Origin: an uncultured Opitutia bacterium
GTDB lineage: Bacteria > Verrucomicrobiota > Verrucomicrobiia > Opitutales > UBA953
NCBI GenBank assembly: GCA_903831005.1
Contig: CAIKWA010000151.1
Location: 1-35,698, forward strand
DNA: 35,698 nucleotides
Direction of reading: 5' to 3'
The notes beneath the pieces are model-generated. The model did no database searches. It had not been told where the DNA came from and worked only from the letters and a program-made list of their open reading frames with translations. Positions 1-7,569 of the stretch are shown in pieces (position 1 is the first letter of the stretch; each line of letters starts with the position of its first letter). The position numbers and the translations under genes were made by a program.

Positions 1-67
1 CGTAATCGAGCCGGGCCGCGGTGACCTCGGCTCGGAGAAGTTTGGTGCGCAACAGGTGTACGAGCAT
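1..67 (-). CDS. panD: Aspartate 1-decarboxylase, N-terminal fragment (cut by window edge)
   Basis: Only the first 22 codons are in the window; the gene continues past the left edge. The minus-strand peptide starts at the ATG at 67 and contains LLRTKLLRAEVT followed by AARLDY. This matches the PanD N-terminus, where a K-hydrophobic-HR-x-x-VT stretch is followed by x-A-x-L-x-Y and then the self-cleaving Gly-Ser (just outside the window). PanD makes beta-alanine from aspartate for pantothenate synthesis, and a panE-type gene occurs at 14976-15890. It is divergent from lpxK, with 66 bases between the starts. No Shine-Dalgarno sequence is visible. The call rests on 22 residues, so it is good but not certain. 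Confidence 0.75.
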   Translation of the reverse strand, partial: MLVHLLRTKLLRAEVTAARLDY

Positions 68-82
68 GGCGCTGGGTCGTCC

Positions 83-111
83 TTCTCAATCGGGATGGTT
101 GCCTTCGTCAA
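83..111 (-). promoter_or_regulatory. Candidate panD promoter
   Basis: TTGACG (111-106), a 17-base spacer and TGAGAA (88-83) lie upstream of the panD ATG at 67. The predicted leader is under 10 bases. It overlaps the candidate lpxK promoter on the other strand. Read by eye only. Confidence 0.3.
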
Positions 112-127
112 ACAACTTTGCATCAAT
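99..127 (+). promoter_or_regulatory. Candidate lpxK promoter, start codon at or near +1
   Basis: TTGCCT (99-104), 17 bases, ATCAAT (122-127), then 6 bases to the ATG at 134. With normal promoter geometry transcription would begin at the start codon. No Shine-Dalgarno sequence is present. Same spacing as other unit-heading genes in this window. Confidence 0.45.
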
Positions 128-133
128 TCGTCC

Positions 134-1348
134 ATGGCCGCCAAGCATAGAGGGTTCTTTTCCTCCCTTGGAGAGGCCGTGGCCAGTTATGCCGTAGACG
201 TAGTCTACGAACGTCGCAAGGGGGGCGGAGCGACGATCCTTGGGGCCTTTCTGAAGGTGCTTTCATGGATTTTTGAGGTCTTAGTCCGCCTGCGCCTCTG
301 GCTCTATCGTAACCGACTCTTCCGTGATACGCCGCTCGGCTGTAAGGTCGTGGTCGTGGGCAATCTGACCGTCGGCGGCACCGGTAAGACACCGATTGTC
401 CTAAAGATGGCGAAAGTCCTCACCGCCCGCGGCCGCAAGGTTGCCATCCTTTCCCGCGGATACAAGGGCGCGTCTGATTCGATGCTCAAGCGTTTCTGGC
501 GTTGGATGACGCAGGGTAGTCGCCCCGATCCACTGGTGGTTTCGGACGGCAAGACAGTCTTGGTCGGACCTGATGAAGCTGGCGACGAGCCCTATATGCT
601 CGCTCAGAATCTCTGCGGCGAAGGCGTGGTCGTCATCGTCGACCGCGATCGCGTGGAGGGCGGACGTTTCGCTTTGCGGCGCTTTGGAGTGGACACAATC
701 CTACTCGACGACGGTCTGCAGTATCTTCCGTTACGAGGTCAGATTAATTTATTGCTGGTCGATAGTCGCGACCCCTTCGGCAATGGTTCGCTACTGCCTC
801 GCGGCGTCCTGCGCGAACCGATCTCCAATCTGAGCCGTGCATCTTATGTCTTCGTGACGAAGTCGGTCGGCCCGCCCGACCCGGCCCTGGTAAGCCTCAT
901 CCGTAAGCATAACGCCAAGGCGGAGATCATCGCCTGCTCGCACAGCGCCTGCGAGTTGGTCGAAGTCGACGGCCCGAAGCGCTTGCCGATGGCGGACCTC
1001 AAGGGCCGGCGGGTTGCGGCGTTCTCTGGTATCGCCACGCCGGAACGCTTTGAGGAAATCCTGATCAATCAGGGTGCCAAGATCGTCGCTAACCGCCGTT
1101 TCCTTGACCACCACGCCTTCGCGGACGAAGACCTCGACGAGGTGCTTGAGCAGGCGATGCAGGCCAAGGCCGAGATGATCGTGACTACCGAGAAGGATGC
1201 GGTCCGGTTGCAGTCGCGCTTCCGTCCCCCGATTCCCCTGATGTTCGTGCGGCTAGAGGTGGAAATCCTCGGTGATGCCGACGGCTTCAATGCCGCCGTC
1301 GAACGGATCTGCCTCGGCCCGTCTACTTCTTCTCCGTCTGTTCGTTGA
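134..1348 (+). CDS. lpxK: Tetraacyldisaccharide 4'-kinase
   Basis: Inner-membrane kinase that phosphorylates the 4' position of the lipid A disaccharide, so it marks an LPS-bearing outer membrane. The 404-residue protein has a hydrophobic N-terminal segment (VLSWIFEVLVRLRLWLY) for membrane attachment, then the LpxK P-loop GNLTVGGTGKTP at residues 76-87. Further family motifs are LSRGYKG, GDEPYMLA, DDGLQY, LLPRGVLREP, FLDHHAF and VTTEKDAVRL. It is longer than the usual ~330-350 residues. The frame is open to the window edge, but starts before 134 are rejected because panD begins on the other strand at 67 and the protein resembles LpxK only after the ATG at 134. Its last 26 bases overlap the end of convergent ppk1. 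Confidence 0.93.
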   Translation: MAAKHRGFFSSLGEAVASYAVDVVYERRKGGGATILGAFLKVLSWIFEVLVRLRLWLYRNRLFRDTPLGCKVVVVGNLTVGGTGKTPIVLKMAKVLTARGRKVAILSRGYKGASDSMLKRFWRWMTQGSRPDPLVVSDGKTVLVGPDEAGDEPYMLAQNLCGEGVVVIVDRDRVEGGRFALRRFGVDTILLDDGLQYLPLRGQINLLLVDSRDPFGNGSLLPRGVLREPISNLSRASYVFVTKSVGPPDPALVSLIRKHNAKAEIIACSHSACELVEVDGPKRLPMADLKGRRVAAFSGIATPERFEEILINQGAKIVANRRFLDHHAFADEDLDEVLEQAMQAKAEMIVTTEKDAVRLQSRFRPPIPLMFVRLEVEILGDADGFNAAVERICLGPSTSSPSVR

Positions 1349-3362
1349 GTCGGGCCTGGGCGAGCTTCGCCGCAAGCTGCAGGAAGGTATCCTGGGCGCA
1401 GGGCGCAAGTCGACCCATCGGTTCACAAGCGACATAGGCCCCCTCGGGCGTGAGTGCCTTTGCGTCGCCTTGGCGGTCACGGTAAACCACGAGAATTTCT
1501 TCTTCGATACGGCGACGGACGTGCGCAGAACGGAGCGGGAAGACGCATTCAATGCGACGCTGGAAATTGCGCGGCATCCAGTCGGCGCTGCCCATCAGGA
1601 GGATCGGCTGGCCGTCGGCGTTCTCGAAGCGGAAGAGGCGGCTGTGTTCGAGGAAGCGGCCGAGGAAGCTGCGCACGCGGATGTTGTCGCTCTTGCCGGC
1701 GATGCCCGGCTTAAGGCAACAGATGCCGCGAACGACGAGTTCAATCCGGACGCCGGCCTGGGATGCCTCGTAGAGGGCACTGATGACCTCTGGGTCCACC
1801 AGGCTGTTGATCTTAGCGAAGATGGTGGCGGTCTTGCCGGCCTTCGCATTGGCGGTCTCCGCCTTGATCAGCTCCACGATGCGCCGCGCGAGGTCGAAGG
1901 GCGCGACGAGGAGGTGCTTGAACTTGGGTCCGGCGAGATTGCCGGTGAGCACGTTGAAGAGCAGGCCGACGTCAGCGGTGATCTCTTCGTTGCAAGTAAG
2001 TAGCGAGAAATCGGTATAGATGCGGGCGGTCTTGGGGTTATAGTTACCCGTGCCGAGGTGGGCGTAGCGGCGCAGGCCGTCCTTCTCCTGGCGCACGACC
2101 AGACATGCTTTGCAGTGGGTCTTGAGTCCGGCCAGTCCGTAGACGACGTGGGCACCGGCTTCCTCTAGCTGTCGGGCCCATTCGATGTTGTTGAGTTCAT
2201 CGAAGCGGGCGCGTAACTCGACGAGCGCCGTGACCTGCTTGCCGTTACGCGCGGCTTCCTTGAGGGCTTCCACCACGGGCGAATCGCCGCTCGTGCGGTA
2301 AAGCGTGAGTTTGATGGCGACGACGCTTTCGTCCTTGGCGGCCTGTCGGATGAAGTCGACTACCGGGGAGAAGGATTCGTAGGGATGGTGCAGGATGATA
2401 TCCTGCTCAGCGATGCGGTCGTAGAGTTTGGAAGGGTCAGCGCATTCGGAAGGAACAACCGAGGCGAAGCTAGGGTAGAGCAGCTCTGGGCGCTGAATCA
2501 GGTCGATTAGGCTGCCAAGGCGGAGCATGTTGACCGGGCCGGGAATGCGGAAAGCGTTATCGGAAGTAAGGTGGATTGAGCCCAGCAGCCACTGCATCTC
2601 GCCTTCGGGCACGTCGGCTTCAATCTCGAGGCGTACGGGCGCCCCTTTGCGCAGGTTGCGGATCTCCTCTTCGATAGCCTCGAGCAAGTTGCCAGCTTCT
2701 TCCTCGTCGACGTAAAGATCGCTGTTGCGGGTGATTCGGAAGGCCCAAGAGCCTTGCAGCTCGAGTCCGGGGAAAAGCCGGTGGATGAACAGCTGGATGA
2801 CGTGGCTGAGGAAGGTGAAACTCTTGCGATCGGACAGACCCAGGATGCGCGGTAGGATGCGGGGCACCGGGACGACGGCGCGACGGAGCTCGCCAGAAGC
2901 CGGGTCTCTCAGCAGGGCCAGCAGGTAGAGACCCTTGTTGGTCAGGACGGGGAAGGGGTGCGACGGATCGATGGCCAGCGGGGTAAGCGCCGGTAGGATG
3001 TCGCGATCGAACCGCGGGGAAAGTTCGGCCCGGGCGGTGTCACCGAGTTGCTCTCTCGCCAGGACTTCGATGCCTTGAGCGGAAAGCGCTGGCAGCAGTT
3101 TCTGTTTCCAGCAGCGCTGCTGGTCCTCGACCAAAGCGCGGGCGCGAGCGAGGACGTCGGCAAGGAACTCTTTGGTCGCCGGGTGGCTGGCGGACTCTTC
3201 CTGTTGCATGATTCCGGCGACGCGAATCTCGAAGAACTCGTCGAGGTTGGAGCTGACAATCGAGAGAAAGCGAACGCGCTCGAGGAGGGGGACGGAATCG
3301 TCCTCCGCGAGTTCGAGGACCCGACGATCAAAACTTAGCCAACTGAGTTCGCGATTAAACAT
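1323..3362 (-). CDS. ppk1: Polyphosphate kinase 1
   Basis: Reversibly transfers the gamma-phosphate of ATP to inorganic polyphosphate. The 679 residues fit the usual ~680-720. The start MFNRELSWLSFDRRVLE is the canonical PPK1 N-terminal domain, followed by SSNLDEFFEIRVAG and the head domain. The two phospholipase-D-like catalytic domains carry the phosphorylated-histidine motif AHLGTGNYNPKTARIYTDF (about residue 430) and the second histidine in FLEHSRLFRF (about residue 580). The ATG at 3362 is certain from homology. Its leader has no Shine-Dalgarno sequence and is pyrimidine-rich, with an inverted repeat and three direct repeats further up. Its 3' end overlaps lpxK tail-to-tail by 26 bases. 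Confidence 0.96.
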   Translation of the reverse strand: MFNRELSWLSFDRRVLELAEDDSVPLLERVRFLSIVSSNLDEFFEIRVAGIMQQEESASHPATKEFLADVLARARALVEDQQRCWKQKLLPALSAQGIEVLAREQLGDTARAELSPRFDRDILPALTPLAIDPSHPFPVLTNKGLYLLALLRDPASGELRRAVVPVPRILPRILGLSDRKSFTFLSHVIQLFIHRLFPGLELQGSWAFRITRNSDLYVDEEEAGNLLEAIEEEIRNLRKGAPVRLEIEADVPEGEMQWLLGSIHLTSDNAFRIPGPVNMLRLGSLIDLIQRPELLYPSFASVVPSECADPSKLYDRIAEQDIILHHPYESFSPVVDFIRQAAKDESVVAIKLTLYRTSGDSPVVEALKEAARNGKQVTALVELRARFDELNNIEWARQLEEAGAHVVYGLAGLKTHCKACLVVRQEKDGLRRYAHLGTGNYNPKTARIYTDFSLLTCNEEITADVGLLFNVLTGNLAGPKFKHLLVAPFDLARRIVELIKAETANAKAGKTATIFAKINSLVDPEVISALYEASQAGVRIELVVRGICCLKPGIAGKSDNIRVRSFLGRFLEHSRLFRFENADGQPILLMGSADWMPRNFQRRIECVFPLRSAHVRRRIEEEILVVYRDRQGDAKALTPEGAYVACEPMGRLAPCAQDTFLQLAAKLAQARLNEQTEKK

Positions 3363-3385
3363 GGAGAGAAGGAAAGGAGGGGATC

Positions 3386-3401
3386 TGTCTGAAGGCAGAC
3401 A
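3386..3401. repeat. Perfect 16-base inverted repeat in the ppk1 leader
   Basis: TGTCTG-AAGG-CAGACA, 6-base arms and a 4-base centre, lies 24 bases before the ppk1 ATG. It could be an operator or a small RNA hairpin; there is no following T-tract in either direction, so it is not a terminator. Confidence 0.5.
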
Positions 3402-3451
3402 AAAGCCCGTTAAGCAAATACCCGGCAGAGGAGGCAGGCAAACAAATGCCC
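3394..3451. repeat. Three imperfect 15-base direct repeats upstream of ppk1
   Basis: On the plus strand the units are ggcagacaaaagccc (3394-3408), gttaagcaaataccc (3409-3423) and ggcaaacaaatgccc (3437-3451). The first two are directly adjacent and the third follows 13 bases later. They fill most of the 105-base gap between ppk1 and the next gene, so they are candidates for binding sites of a ppk1 regulator. No known box (for example a Pho box) was matched with confidence. Confidence 0.4.
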
Positions 3452-3467
3452 GCCCCGTTTTGTTACA

Positions 3468-4637
3468 TTATGGTGCCCAGCCGGACTCCGGCGTCCAAAA
3501 GACCTCTAATTCTTCATGATTGGTCAGCCGTAACTTAGGCATCGGCGCATGGGGGTGGCGGACGATGTCGCCCCGACCGAAGCGAGCCGCCAGTTTCTTG
3601 ACCTCATGTTTCGAGAGGCCGCGGGTCGGGACCTCGACGGACTCGATTCGACCTGCGCGTATCGTGATGAAGCGGAGCAGGCCCTTGATGATTTGTACGT
3701 CGGAGATCAGGCGGCTTAAACCGGCTGGTAGAGGCGTCAGGGGTGCGTCGGAAAAGGCCGCGAAGGAAAACCTAACCTCACGTAGGTCACGGTGAAGGTG
3801 GCGGTTGATGAATTCGGTCGAAGCGGGCGCTTCCCAGTCGCGCGTCTCATGGCTCCAGTGTTCGCCCGCGCCGAGCTGCGGATCGGGCAGTGCGTCGAGC
3901 TCGGGGGCAACGCGAGTCATGATGCCGGAGGCTGCATCATCGCTTACTTTCTGGAGTCGCTCGGCGGTGACGCGCAGCGCCGGCTCCAGGATGAGGATCA
4001 ATCCACCGGGGGCGAGTTTGGCCTTCAGCTCGCCGAACCAGCGTAGCAGGGCGGCGTGATCGAGCTGGGGCATCTCGTTCATCACGAAGCCGGCGACGAT
4101 GAGGTCGAACGGACCTTCCGGCCAGGTTTCCGGCCGGGAAGCATCTCCGATGCGCGTCTTCGTCTCGACTCCGTCTCCGAGGGTGGCTTGCGCGAAGGAT
4201 TCCATTGACGCCAAGGCGCTCGGGGACTTGTCCACGCCGTGCAAGGCGAGTTTCATGAAGCCAGCTTGGCGTAGGCGATAAGCCGCCGCCACGCCGCAAG
4301 ACCCGGGGCCGGAACCGAGGTCGAGAATCGCCGGGACTTGGCTGGAAGGTTTCCAGCCGCGGAGTCCACAGATCTGGGACAGGGCAAAAGAGGTGCGCGT
4401 GAAACTCTGGGGCAGGAAAAAGACGCCGTAGGCCGCCAGCAGGCGGGGGTCGGCGAAGTAGTCGGGGAATTTCTTGTCGGGTCGCTCGGTCGTGAAGAGG
4501 TCCGAAAGATGCGCGACGGCGGGAGTCAGGCGCTCGAGGGCTTCGTCGCCGACCTTCTCGGTGACGAGTTCAGCCTGGCTGACCCAGAAGGCTTCGGCGG
4601 CGGACGGATATGTGAGGCGGGAATCAGTTGGCGACAT
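3468..4637 (-). CDS. Rsm22-like SAM-dependent methyltransferase
   Basis: Predicted class I methyltransferase of the Rsm22/METTL17 type (small-ribosomal-subunit associated). The SAM motif I, ILDLGSGPGSCGVAA, sits at about residues 105-119. It follows a helical N-terminal region with the family-like YFADPRLLAAYGVFFLPQSF, and a post-I GVDKSPSA and motif IV-like VAGFVMNEMPQ come after. The protein has only two cysteines and lacks the C-terminal Cys cluster of typical Rsm22 proteins. Overlapping GTG (4640) and ATG (4637) starts are possible; ATG is chosen because GAGGG lies 8 bases upstream. It overlaps the end of recR by 14 bases and is last in the ebfC-recR unit. Substrate not provable from sequence. 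Confidence 0.65.
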   Translation of the reverse strand: MSPTDSRLTYPSAAEAFWVSQAELVTEKVGDEALERLTPAVAHLSDLFTTERPDKKFPDYFADPRLLAAYGVFFLPQSFTRTSFALSQICGLRGWKPSSQVPAILDLGSGPGSCGVAAAYRLRQAGFMKLALHGVDKSPSALASMESFAQATLGDGVETKTRIGDASRPETWPEGPFDLIVAGFVMNEMPQLDHAALLRWFGELKAKLAPGGLILILEPALRVTAERLQKVSDDAASGIMTRVAPELDALPDPQLGAGEHWSHETRDWEAPASTEFINRHLHRDLREVRFSFAAFSDAPLTPLPAGLSRLISDVQIIKGLLRFITIRAGRIESVEVPTRGLSKHEVKKLAARFGRGDIVRHPHAPMPKLRLTNHEELEVFWTPESGWAP

Positions 4638-5226
4638 CACGACGTCCCTCTAGCGCGCTGCGCAGCGTGGCCGGGTCGGCGAAGGTCAGGCCGCTACCGC
4701 TGGGTAGGCCGAAGCCGATGCGGGAGATCTTGATCGTCGAACGGACCCCGTGGATAGCCTCGCTGATGTAATGGCAAGTCGCTTCACCTTCGATATCGTT
4801 ACCTAAGGCCAAGACGACTTCTGTGATGGGTTCGTCCTTTAGTCTTTGTTCAAAACTGGCGAGATTGAGTTGCTCGGGGCCGACTCCGTTAATCGGCGAT
4901 AGTCGGCCGTGGAGGACGTGGTAAGTGCCTCGGTAAGCTGCGGAGCGCTCGATCGCCATCAGGTCGGGAACTTGTTCGACGACGCAGATCGAGGAGGGCT
5001 CACGTTTGACGTCGAGGCAGATGGGGCAGAGTTCGGCCTCGGCCAAGCTTCCGCAGCGAGCGCAGCGGCGGACCGCGGCGGCGGCGGCCTGTAATGACTC
5101 AAGCAGAGGAGCAAGCTTACCGGGCCTTTCGACTAGCAGGTGAAGGGCGATGCGTTCGGCGGACCGGTGCCCCATGCCTGGAAGCATCTTGAGGAGTTGG
5201 CGGACCTTGTCGAAGGAAGGAGTCAC
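4624..5226 (-). CDS. recR: Recombination mediator protein RecR
   Basis: Works with RecO (and RecF) to load RecA at gaps. The 200 residues are the normal length. Order: helix-hairpin-helix (LLKMLPGMGHRSAERIALHLL), a C4 zinc finger (CARCGSLAEAELCPICLD), then the Toprim domain beginning ICVVEQVPDLMAIE and ending with GFGLPSGSGLTFADP. The start is GTG at 5226, 6 bases after the ebfC stop; homology to RecR begins at once, so no other start is likely. The ebfC-recR pairing is the classic arrangement; dnaX, often upstream, is not here. Confidence 0.97.
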   Translation of the reverse strand: MTPSFDKVRQLLKMLPGMGHRSAERIALHLLVERPGKLAPLLESLQAAAAAVRRCARCGSLAEAELCPICLDVKREPSSICVVEQVPDLMAIERSAAYRGTYHVLHGRLSPINGVGPEQLNLASFEQRLKDEPITEVVLALGNDIEGEATCHYISEAIHGVRSTIKISRIGFGLPSGSGLTFADPATLRSALEGRRDVAN

Positions 5227-5232
5227 GGGCGA

Positions 5233-5538
5233 TTACATCCCTGGCAGGGAGAAACCAGCCGTAGCCTTCGACATCGTCGCTTCATGAAGTTCGCGTGCTT
5301 TGGCCGAGGCTTCCTGTAGAGCGGCGACGAGGGCCTGTTCGACCACCGTCTTGTCCTCTTTCAGGAATTCCGGGTCAATTACCAGGGCGAGGACCAGCCC
5401 ATGGCCGTTGACCGTAATCTTGATCGCACCGCCACCATGGGAGACCTCGACTCTCTCTGCGGTGAGCTGTTGTTGGGCCTCAGCGATGCCACGCTGCATC
5501 TTTTGGGCTTGTTTGAGGAGTTTGCCTACGCCTGCCAT
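5233..5538 (-). CDS. ebfC: YbaB/EbfC family nucleoid-associated protein
   Basis: Small DNA-binding protein of the YbaB/EbfC family, 101 residues (usual ~100-110). The N-terminal helix KLLKQAQKMQRGIAEAQQQL leads into the core VSHGGGAIKITVNGHG and the conserved acidic-helical second half VIDPEFLKEDKTVVEQALVAALQEA. It ends in the typical Gly/Met-rich tail (GFSLPGM). First gene of the ebfC-recR-methyltransferase operon, and divergent from the DUF971 gene. ATG at 5538; no Shine-Dalgarno sequence, but a TTGACT box lies 37 bases upstream. Confidence 0.93.
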   Translation of the reverse strand: MAGVGKLLKQAQKMQRGIAEAQQQLTAERVEVSHGGGAIKITVNGHGLVLALVIDPEFLKEDKTVVEQALVAALQEASAKARELHEATMSKATAGFSLPGM

Positions 5539-5546
5539 AATGCTCT

Positions 5547-5575
5547 CAGGCTTCCGAGCAGGGCGGGGGAGTCAA
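5547..5575 (-). promoter_or_regulatory. Candidate ebfC-recR promoter
   Basis: TTGACT (5575-5570) begins 37 bases upstream of the ebfC ATG, with a weak -10 region (AGCCTG, 5552-5547). The implied leader is at most a couple of bases. Confidence 0.35.
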
Positions 5576-5602
5576 GGTAGACCCGCCGTTTCTGCTCCCT
5601 GC

Positions 5603-5631
5603 TTGCCACCTTGGCGGGCGGGTTCACTTTG
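5603..5631 (+). promoter_or_regulatory. Candidate promoter of the DUF971 gene
   Basis: TTGCCA starts exactly 35 bases before the ATG at 5638; ACTTTG (5626-5631) follows after 17 bases and leaves 6 bases to the ATG. No Shine-Dalgarno sequence. Confidence 0.4.
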
Positions 5632-5637
5632 TTGCGT

Positions 5638-5940
5638 ATGCGGCCGCCTCGCGACCTACAGATAATTGGAGATTTCGTTGCCATCACCTGGGAAGACGGC
5701 CGCGAGCAATGTCTCCGAGCCGAACTTCTTCGTGAGCTTTCGCCGAGCGCCGAGAACATGGGTGAGGTCGACATCCTCGGCCAGCGTTGGGGTGGTGACG
5801 GCCCTCGACGATTCCCCGGGGTCATCGTCACCGGATTGAGTCGCGTCGGCAACTATGCCGTCACCTTGGAGTTCAGCGACGGACATCGTACTGGTATCTA
5901 CAGTTGGGATTACTTAAGCGCCATCGACGGCACGAAATAA
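5638..5940 (+). CDS. DUF971 (GBBH-like N-terminal domain) protein
   Basis: A 100-residue single-domain protein of the DUF971 family, the fold found at the N-terminus of gamma-butyrobetaine hydroxylases and as stand-alone or ApbC-linked proteins. Visible family features are ITWEDGREQCLRAELLRELSP at the N-terminus, the central RFPGVIVTGLSRVGNYAVTLEFSDGH, and the terminal GIYSWDYL. Stand-alone members have been linked to iron-sulfur cluster assembly, but nothing nearby supports a specific role. The ATG at 5638 is preferred to upstream TTG codons (5611, 5632) because the candidate promoter is placed for it. Upstream of phoH on the same strand. Confidence 0.85.
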   Translation: MRPPRDLQIIGDFVAITWEDGREQCLRAELLRELSPSAENMGEVDILGQRWGGDGPRRFPGVIVTGLSRVGNYAVTLEFSDGHRTGIYSWDYLSAIDGTK

Positions 5941-5950
5941 TTTTTACGGG

Positions 5951-5979
5951 TTGCCCTCTCTCCGATTTCGGTCACGTAA
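5951..5979 (+). promoter_or_regulatory. Candidate phoH promoter
   Basis: TTGCCC (5951-5956) begins exactly 35 bases before the GTG at 5986; ACGTAA follows after 17 bases. AAGGAG (5978-5983) ends only 2 bases before the GTG, unusually tight for a ribosome binding site. Confidence 0.35.
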
Positions 5980-5985
5980 GGAGAT

Positions 5986-7521
5986 GTGAAAAAGACTTAC
6001 GTCCTGGACACCAACGTACTGATTCACGATCCCGAGTCCCTGTTTAAGTTCGATGAGCACATCGTCGCTGTGCCTGTCGAGGTCTTGTCTGAGCTCGATC
6101 GTCTCAAGACGCAACAAGGTCAGCTCGGCGCCAGCGCGCGCCGCGTTAACCGCTCGATCCGGAGTCTCTTTGAGAACCGGCCGCTTAAGGAGATTGCTGA
6201 AGGCGATCCGACGAAACCAGGTGCCCTGCACGCGAAGCTCCGTGACGGCGGCGAACTCCGCATCGTCATCAATGAGTCCTTAATCCGCGACCACTTCAAC
6301 GGTGCCAAGGCTGAGCGCGTTCGTGCGGTCTTCATGCAGGTCGACGCCCCAGACCATCGCATCATCGCTTCCGCGATCTATCTACGCGACACCTCAAAGG
6401 GTCCGGTAATCCTCGTCACCAAGGACGCCTGCATGGCGCTCAAGGCCCAAGCCCTCGGGGTGGACGTCCAGGATTATCGAAACGATCGCGTCGAGACCAG
6501 TGACGAGGGGGAATACCGCACGATCAAGGTGTCTGCCGCGGCCATGCGTGACTTCCGTGAGCTCGGCCAAGTTCAGGTGAAGGTGAAGGAAGAACCGCCC
6601 CTTATCCTGAATGAGTACGTGATGTTTACTTCTGACTCTTGGACCGAACCAGCCCGCCATGTTGGCGAAGGCGCTTTCGTGCCACTCGGACTCTATCGCG
6701 AGTTTATGTCTTCCGAAAGTGGCTCCCGCAAGGGCCTGCAGATGCCCCGCGGTATGCGGGTCATCCCGAAGAACTTCGAACAGTGGATCTTCCTCGACGC
6801 TCTCTTGAATCCGGAAATCCGACTCGTCACCTGCTTCGGTCGCGCCGGTACGGGTAAGACTTTCCTTTCCATTGCGGCCGCTCTTTCTCAGGTGCTCAGC
6901 GATTTCTCTCCTTACAAGAAGCTCTACGTTTCTCGTCCGGTGGTGCAGATCGGCAAAGACATCGGCGCGCTTCCCGGCACTAAGGAGGAAAAGCTTTCGC
7001 CTTACATTCAGCCTTACTTCGACAACCTCGAGGTACTGTTTTCCAAGAATGGAACCGCCGCCCCGACGCCGACCGCCAAGGAGGCCGTGGCTACTGATTC
7101 GCAGCGTCGACAGAAGAAGGCTCAGGCGATGAAAGCGCCGCAACCGATCTTCGGGTCGCAGTTCCAGGCCGTCAACCAGCCGCGCAAGCCCTATCAGTGG
7201 CTCATTGATTCGGGTCTGATTGAAATCGAAGCGATGACCTTCATTCGCGGTCGCTCCATTGGTCATGCCTTCATGATCGTCGACGAGGCTCAGAATATGA
7301 CCCCGCACGAAGCGAAGACGGTCATCACGCGCATCGGCGAAGGCTCCAAGGTCGTCCTGATTGGCGACTTGGATCAGGTCGACACCCCTTACCTCGACGG
7401 CAAGTCCAACGGCCTCATCCACACCCATGAGCGCATGAAAGGCCACGCCATCATCGCCAACGTGAGACTGATCAGTGGCGTCCGTAGCGCTCTGTCCGAA
7501 CTTGCCGCCCAGCTGATGTGA
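5986..7521 (+). CDS. PIN domain-PhoH family ATPase (PhoH2-type)
   Basis: Fusion of an N-terminal PIN ribonuclease domain (TYVLDTNVLIHDP at residues 4-16) to a PhoH ATPase. The Walker A motif GRAGTGKT is at about residue 285 and Walker B FMIVDEAQNMTP at about 429, followed by GDLDQVDTPYLD. This is the PhoH2 architecture, for which RNA unwinding coupled to RNA cleavage has been shown in mycobacteria. 511 residues; a low-complexity Ala/Pro/Lys insert (about residues 355-385) separates the ATPase motifs. The GTG at 5986 gives the canonical N-terminus. mutS follows on the same strand. Confidence 0.92.
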   Translation: MKKTYVLDTNVLIHDPESLFKFDEHIVAVPVEVLSELDRLKTQQGQLGASARRVNRSIRSLFENRPLKEIAEGDPTKPGALHAKLRDGGELRIVINESLIRDHFNGAKAERVRAVFMQVDAPDHRIIASAIYLRDTSKGPVILVTKDACMALKAQALGVDVQDYRNDRVETSDEGEYRTIKVSAAAMRDFRELGQVQVKVKEEPPLILNEYVMFTSDSWTEPARHVGEGAFVPLGLYREFMSSESGSRKGLQMPRGMRVIPKNFEQWIFLDALLNPEIRLVTCFGRAGTGKTFLSIAAALSQVLSDFSPYKKLYVSRPVVQIGKDIGALPGTKEEKLSPYIQPYFDNLEVLFSKNGTAAPTPTAKEAVATDSQRRQKKAQAMKAPQPIFGSQFQAVNQPRKPYQWLIDSGLIEIEAMTFIRGRSIGHAFMIVDEAQNMTPHEAKTVITRIGEGSKVVLIGDLDQVDTPYLDGKSNGLIHTHERMKGHAIIANVRLISGVRSALSELAAQLM

Positions 7522-7569
7522 GCAACTTCCCGCCCCGCTGGGGTGGGGGAGGGTAGTCCGTTCTTGCGC

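Noticed and set aside
56-133. Upstream extension of lpxK to the GTG at 56
   Set aside because: The extra residues are not LpxK-like and the region encodes the start of panD on the other strand.
1272-2003. 243-codon plus-strand frame across the lpxK end and ppk1
   Set aside because: Antisense to conserved PPK1 sequence, no recognisable motif.
5541-5607. Inverted GC-rich blocks between ebfC and the DUF971 gene
   Set aside because: Short, imperfect arms at variable spacing, as expected from GC-rich composition; nothing beyond the promoters is supported.
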